Positions 60,933 to 64,000 of a stretch of 64,000 nucleotides of DNA are shown here, one piece after another. The position numbers and the translations under genes are program-made. Origin of the DNA: Halobacteriales archaeon QS_1_68_20 (GTDB taxonomy: Archaea > Halobacteriota > Halobacteria > Halobacteriales > PXRE01); NCBI GenBank assembly GCA_003021085.1, contig PXRE01000014.1:1-64000 (forward strand), written 5' to 3'. Below the pieces are notes generated by a model. It saw only the letters and a program-made list of their open reading frames with translations, had not been told where the DNA came from and searched no databases. Position 1 is the stretch's first letter; each line of letters starts with the position of its first letter.

Positions 60933-61475
60933 TCACCGCCCTCCTCGTCGGTCCCGGGCGTATTCTAGAATGTCACGCAAGGACTCCTTCGAGGGCAACT
61001 CGTCGTCGTGACTCGATGCGCCGTGGAGACTCCGCTTGAAGAATCCGTGCCAGTGGCGGTTGAGTTCGTCCCGGAGCCAGAGCGTTCGAAAGTCCGTCCT
61101 GCAGTGAAGGCCCCGCAATAGTTTCGACCGGAGCACTGCCGTTTCGATGCCGTCGGGCGGCCACTCGTCGTTGGGGGGAGCGACGCCAGTAGCGTCGAGC
61201 AATCCGTACAGGGTCCCAAACGCAGTCCGGTGGTTAGCGTCCGGAAAGAAGTGGAGTCCGACGACAGCACGGACCCAGTGCGCACACTGTCGAGCCAGGG
61301 ACTCACCACGGGGGAACTCCTCCATCAGGCGGTTCAGTTTCCAGTCCTGGGTGTTCCGGATGCGTCGTTCCGTGAGTCGCCTGTTCCCACGAACGGGTCC
61401 GTAGTCGTGCTTCGGGTTCTCTAGAACTCCGTAGTTCGTTATTTTGACGTCTGACGGCCCTAACGCGGACAGCAC
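60933..61475 (-). CDS. Fic/Doc family protein
   Basis: 180 residues if started at GTG 61475, overlapping the preceding wHTH gene by 16 bases. Fic motif HFFPDANHRTA (near 75-85), the form HxFxDANxRTA as in Doc-like proteins. Before it: NPKHDYGPVRGNRRLTERRI and WVRAVVGL; after it LYGLLDATGVAPPNDEWPP. Such proteins transfer AMP or phosphate onto targets. No inhibitory (S/T)xxxE(G/N) helix is obvious. The start is uncertain, since the upstream frame has no ATG in the right place. Confidence 0.7.
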   Translation of the reverse strand: MLSALGPSDVKITNYGVLENPKHDYGPVRGNRRLTERRIRNTQDWKLNRLMEEFPRGESLARQCAHWVRAVVGLHFFPDANHRTAFGTLYGLLDATGVAPPNDEWPPDGIETAVLRSKLLRGLHCRTDFRTLWLRDELNRHWHGFFKRSLHGASSHDDELPSKESLRDILEYARDRRGGR

Positions 61476-61795
61476 GAGATCCGCCGATCGGGGAGGTCCA
61501 GTACCCGGTCCCACTCGAAATAGCCGCCCGAACTCCGCAAACGGCGGTCGCCGCTCAAATACCGGATCCCCTCGTCTGACAACGAAAACACGTCCTGCGC
61601 GGGACTGACGACCAGACCGGCCTCCCGAAGATACCTGCACTGGAGTCTGATAACGTTCTCCCGCCGCCTGTCCTCCGAAATGTCCTTCGGAGACGCCACG
61701 TCTTCGTCCCGCAGGTAGTCCAGAATATCCACGTCGGAGAGAAACATCTGTCCGGGGCGGCGTCTCCACGGTGTAATCTCGTCCCCTGCGTCCAT
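61460..61795 (-). CDS. Winged-helix (PhiH1 repressor-like) regulator
   Basis: 111 residues from ATG 61795. The text [20 protein letters not shown], then [40 protein letters not shown] and RYLSGDRRL is that of the small haloarchaeal wHTH regulators. It overlaps the Fic gene by 16 bases, so the two form a translationally coupled pair. A regulator-plus-toxin module is a reasonable inference. hisG begins 100 bases away, divergent. Confidence 0.75.
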   Translation of the reverse strand: MDAGDEITPWRRRPGQMFLSDVDILDYLRDEDVASPKDISEDRRRENVIRLQCRYLREAGLVVSPAQDVFSLSDEGIRYLSGDRRLRSSGGYFEWDRVLDLPDRRISCCPR

Positions 61796-61897
61796 CCGCC
61801 GCGAGGTGGCCGACCCCTGGTTTATAACTGTGAGGAGTGGGGACGGCAACGTCCGCAATGGAAAGGTAGTTCCGCGCCGACGCCCAACCCCCCGGCA

Positions 61898-62746
61898 ATG
61901 CGAATAGCGGTCCCCAACAAGGGACGCCTGCACGACCCGACGATGGACCTGCTCGACCGAGCGGGCATCCACGTCGCCGACGGGGCGGACCGCCAGTTGT
62001 ACGCCGAGACGGTCGACCCAGAGATCACGGTGCTGTACGCCCGCGCGGCGGACATCCCCGAGTACGTCGCCGACGGCGCGGCCGACCTCGGGATCACCGG
62101 CCTCGACCAGGTCCGAGAGGCAGGCAACCCCAACGTCGAGGAACTGCTGGACCTGGAGTACGGTTCGTGTCGACTGGTCGTTGCGGCGCCGGAAGCCGAC
62201 GGCTTCGAGTCGGTCACCGAACTCGACGGCAAGACCGTCGCCACGGAGTTCCCGAACCTCACCTACGAGTTCTTCGCCGAGCGAGGCGTCGAGGTCGACG
62301 TCGTCGAGGTGACCGGCGCGACCGAACTCACCCCGCACGTCGAGATGGCCGACGCAATCGTCGACATCACCTCGACGGGCACGACCCTGCAGGTCAACCG
62401 CCTGGAAGTGCTCGCGGAAGTGCTTTCCAGTTCCGTCCACCTGGTCGCCCGGGACGACGTGCTCGACGACCCCAAGACCGACCAGGTCCGGACCGCCCTG
62501 CGGTCGGTGCTGGAAGCGGAGGGCAAACGCTACCTGATGATGAACGTCCCCGAGGACCGACTCGACCCCGTCCGCGAGGTCATCCCGGGAATGGGCGGCC
62601 CGACCGTGATGGACATCGACGGCGAAGAGATGGTCGCCGTCCACGCGGTCGTCGACGAACGCGAGGTCTTCGAGACGATCAACGAGGTCAAGCGGGAAGG
62701 CGCCTCGGATGTCCTCGTCACCGAAATCGAGCGACTGGTGGAGTAA
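61898..62746 (+). CDS. hisG: ATP phosphoribosyltransferase HisG
   Basis: 282 residues, the long form with a C-terminal regulatory domain. First step of histidine synthesis: ATP plus PRPP gives phosphoribosyl-ATP. [58 protein letters not shown]-like text and [20 protein letters not shown] are typical, and the last part ([40 protein letters not shown]) is the histidine-binding regulatory fold. No other his gene is nearby. Confidence 0.96.
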   Translation: MRIAVPNKGRLHDPTMDLLDRAGIHVADGADRQLYAETVDPEITVLYARAADIPEYVADGAADLGITGLDQVREAGNPNVEELLDLEYGSCRLVVAAPEADGFESVTELDGKTVATEFPNLTYEFFAERGVEVDVVEVTGATELTPHVEMADAIVDITSTGTTLQVNRLEVLAEVLSSSVHLVARDDVLDDPKTDQVRTALRSVLEAEGKRYLMMNVPEDRLDPVREVIPGMGGPTVMDIDGEEMVAVHAVVDEREVFETINEVKREGASDVLVTEIERLVE

Positions 62747-62822
62747 GCCGACAGCGAGCGACGGGACAGGCTCCGCGTTCGTCCCCGGCCGCAACTTCTT
62801 GCGCTCTCGTCGTCCATCCCCG

Positions 62823-62852
62823 TGTATGAATATATGTGCATATGTTCATACA
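62823..62852. repeat. 30-bp AT-rich palindrome, copy 3 of 3
   Basis: Same sequence as the 5607 copy except positions 2 and 29, where the A-T pair became G-C on both arms (TGTATGAATATATG left, CATATGTTCATACA right), so the dyad is kept. Here it extends further (CCGTGTATGAA / TTCATACACGG). It lies between the convergent genes hisG and the 62902 membrane protein. Confidence 0.9.
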
Positions 62853-62901
62853 CGGTCGGTGAGCCCGACCCCTGGAAGTTCGAGAAGGGCGGCGGCGGGG
62901 G

Positions 62902-63240
62902 TCAGGCGGCCAGCGAGAGCCAGAGGTTGGCCAGCGCGAACGACAGCGCGACGGTGATCACGAGGTGCGCGAGCGTCAGCAGCGCCGTGCGGCGGGTCCC
63001 GAGTTCGTAGACGACGGCGATGGCGAACAGGTCGACCATGGCCGCACCCGCGAGGACGGCGACGTTCGGGAGCGACACCGACTGCAACACCAGGACGGCG
63101 GCCGCTGCCGCCGGTCCCGCCATCGCCGCCTTCCGGAGGGGACCCTCACCGACCACCCACCTGACGGCGACGTGGAGCGTGGCCGCGAAGAAGACGGCTG
63201 TCGCGAGGAACGTGCCGGCGATGGCCAGGGGACTGGCCAT
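62902..63240 (-). CDS. Small polytopic membrane protein (DUF7473-like)
   Basis: 112 residues. About four helices: IAGTFLATAVFFAATLHVAV, AAAAVLVLQSVSLPNVAVLA, MVDLFAIAVVYELG, and HLVITVALSFALANLWLSLA. WVVGEGPLRKAAMAGPAA lies between. Its ATG is 3 bases from the end of tbp on the same strand, so it is very likely in an operon with tbp. Function unknown. Confidence 0.78.
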   Translation of the reverse strand: MASPLAIAGTFLATAVFFAATLHVAVRWVVGEGPLRKAAMAGPAAAAAVLVLQSVSLPNVAVLAGAAMVDLFAIAVVYELGTRRTALLTLAHLVITVALSFALANLWLSLAA

Positions 63241-63243
63241 CCG

Positions 63244-63804
63244 CTACTCGAGCAGGCCCAGCTCCTCCAGCCGGGAGACGATCATGTCGACGGCGTGTTC
63301 GGCGTCCTCCGGGCGCTTGCCCCCCGTGATGACGAGTTTGCCCGACCCGAACAGCAGGGCGACGACCTCCGGCTCGTCGAGCCGGTAGACCAGCCCCGGG
63401 AACTGCTCGGGTTCGTACTCGATGTTCTCCAGACCGAGGCCGATGGCGATTGCGTTGAGGTTCAGGTTCCGACCGAGGTCGGCAGAGGTGACGATGTTCT
63501 GGACGACGATCTCGGGGTCGTCGTTGACGTCGATCTGCAGTTCCCGCAGTTTGTCGAAGACGATCTCCAGGCTCTCGTGGACGTCGTCGGTGGACTTCGC
63601 CCCCGTGCAGACGATCTTGCCCGAGCGGAAGATCAGCGCGGCCGACTTCGGATTCTGCGTCCGGTATACGAGCCCGGGAAACTGCTCCGGGTCGTAGTCC
63701 GCCCCCTCGAGGTCCATGGCCACACTCTGTAGATCGAGTTCCTGGCCGATGCCCGTCGAAGCGACGACGTTCTCGATATTGATCGTTTCCTTGGGGTCGG
63801 TCAT
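63244..63804 (-). CDS. tbp: TATA-box-binding protein TBP
   Basis: 186 residues. Two direct repeats of the TBP saddle: INIENVVASTGIGQELDLQS, then VQNIVTSADLGRNLNLNAIA; each with YDPEQFPGLVYRTQNPKSAA or YEPEQFPGLVYRLDEPEVVA and the FRSGKIVCTGAKS / FGSGKLVITGGKR strands. It nucleates transcription with TFB. Haloarchaea often have several TBP genes; this is a standard form. Its own promoter contains an unusual inverted repeat (63812). Confidence 0.97.
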   Translation of the reverse strand: MTDPKETINIENVVASTGIGQELDLQSVAMDLEGADYDPEQFPGLVYRTQNPKSAALIFRSGKIVCTGAKSTDDVHESLEIVFDKLRELQIDVNDDPEIVVQNIVTSADLGRNLNLNAIAIGLGLENIEYEPEQFPGLVYRLDEPEVVALLFGSGKLVITGGKRPEDAEHAVDMIVSRLEELGLLE

Positions 63805-63811
63805 GTGCTCG

Positions 63812-63841
63812 CCTTAAATGACGTATTTAAGGTTTATAAAG
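63812..63841 (-). promoter_or_regulatory. tbp: tbp promoter: TATA box and adjoining 21-bp inverted repeat
   Basis: On the minus strand CTTTATAAACC lies about 28-37 bases before ATG 63804. Next to it CCTTAAAT and ATTTAAGG (63812-63819 and 63825-63832) make perfect 8-base arms with a 5-base centre. This dyad is placed between the TATA box and the start codon, so a bound protein, or TBP itself on the AT-rich arms, would influence tbp expression. Confidence 0.65.
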
Positions 63842-64000
63842 GTTGGTGACCCTCCGTGACAGGTCTTGCCGGTGATCGGTCGGCGCAGTTCGCGCCCTCC
63901 TGGCGGCCGGCCCTCGTGCGCTGGTTCGCGTGCGGCCCCGGACCGCAGGGCTGATGGCCGCGGCCTGCCCAGGCCCGGTCGTGTACGCCCTGGAATTCGC
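63842..64000. other. Gene-free end of the window
   Basis: 159 bases upstream of the tbp promoter with no frame, repeat or RNA I can identify. Confidence 0.5.

Overview
This window is chromosomal DNA from a haloarchaeon (class Halobacteria). The evidence is a GC-rich sequence with Asp/Glu-rich predicted proteins, many Tat-type signal peptides, leaderless genes behind archaeal TATA boxes, and marker genes found only or mainly in archaea: TBP, PCNA, the primase large subunit PriL, the Hjc resolvase, HerA, CetZ, the MptA cyclohydrolase and the halophile-specific TatC pair (TatCo and the double TatCt). I cannot fix the genus from the sequence alone.

Layout. 1-5.6 kb: a truncated secreted protein, a type IV pilin, IlvD, an SDR oxidoreductase, a zinc-ribbon protein and Pcm. 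5.6-8.1 kb: a decayed ECF biotin transporter (bioY with an in-frame stop, bioM fused to the end of ecfT). 8.1-14.6 kb: a membrane-anchored HdrD-like Fe-S oxidoreductase, a PIN toxin-like pair, CetZ and a winged-helix regulator. 14.6-18.1 kb: an aminotransferase with a partial broken copy of itself, a cassette of overlapping tiny genes and tRNA-Ile with a tRNA-derived repeat, so probably a former integration site. 18.2-21.6 kb: FxsA, TrmB-type regulator, MptA, NAD kinase. 21.7-30.2 kb: a coherent surface-protein locus with two DUF7344 regulators, two small Tat-exported proteins with similar mature N-termini, a polytopic membrane protein, a CARDB protein, a Sec11-type signal peptidase and DUF5305. 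Two of its promoters carry the same composite element, and one adds a 22-bp tandem array. 30.3-35.6 kb: UspA, lipoprotein, HerA, NCS2 permease. 35.6-36.6 kb: two broken genes head to head. 37-46.7 kb: GIDE-like protein, TatCo/TatCt, a PH protein, a Cys-rich Tat-exported peptide, an RHH regulator with a queuosine-precursor transporter, a histidine kinase, RlmE. 46.7-54.1 kb: a decayed toxin-antitoxin pair, PCNA, a serpin, PriL, SWIM protein, Hjc. 54.2-64 kb: a structured GC-rich repeat, a frameshifted Tat-propeller/Bat hybrid, AhcY with an SAH/MTA-type deaminase, wHTH/Fic pair, HisG, TBP.

Two things are the most unusual. First, a near-perfect 30-bp AT-rich palindrome occurs three times (5607, 17868, 62823) with compensatory arm changes and no gene to explain it. 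Second, the 21.7-30.2 kb locus combines secreted proteins, a dedicated-looking signal peptidase and a shared promoter code. A third theme is decay: at least six loci are broken by stops, frameshifts or deletion fusions. I cannot tell true pseudogenes from sequencing errors without the reads.
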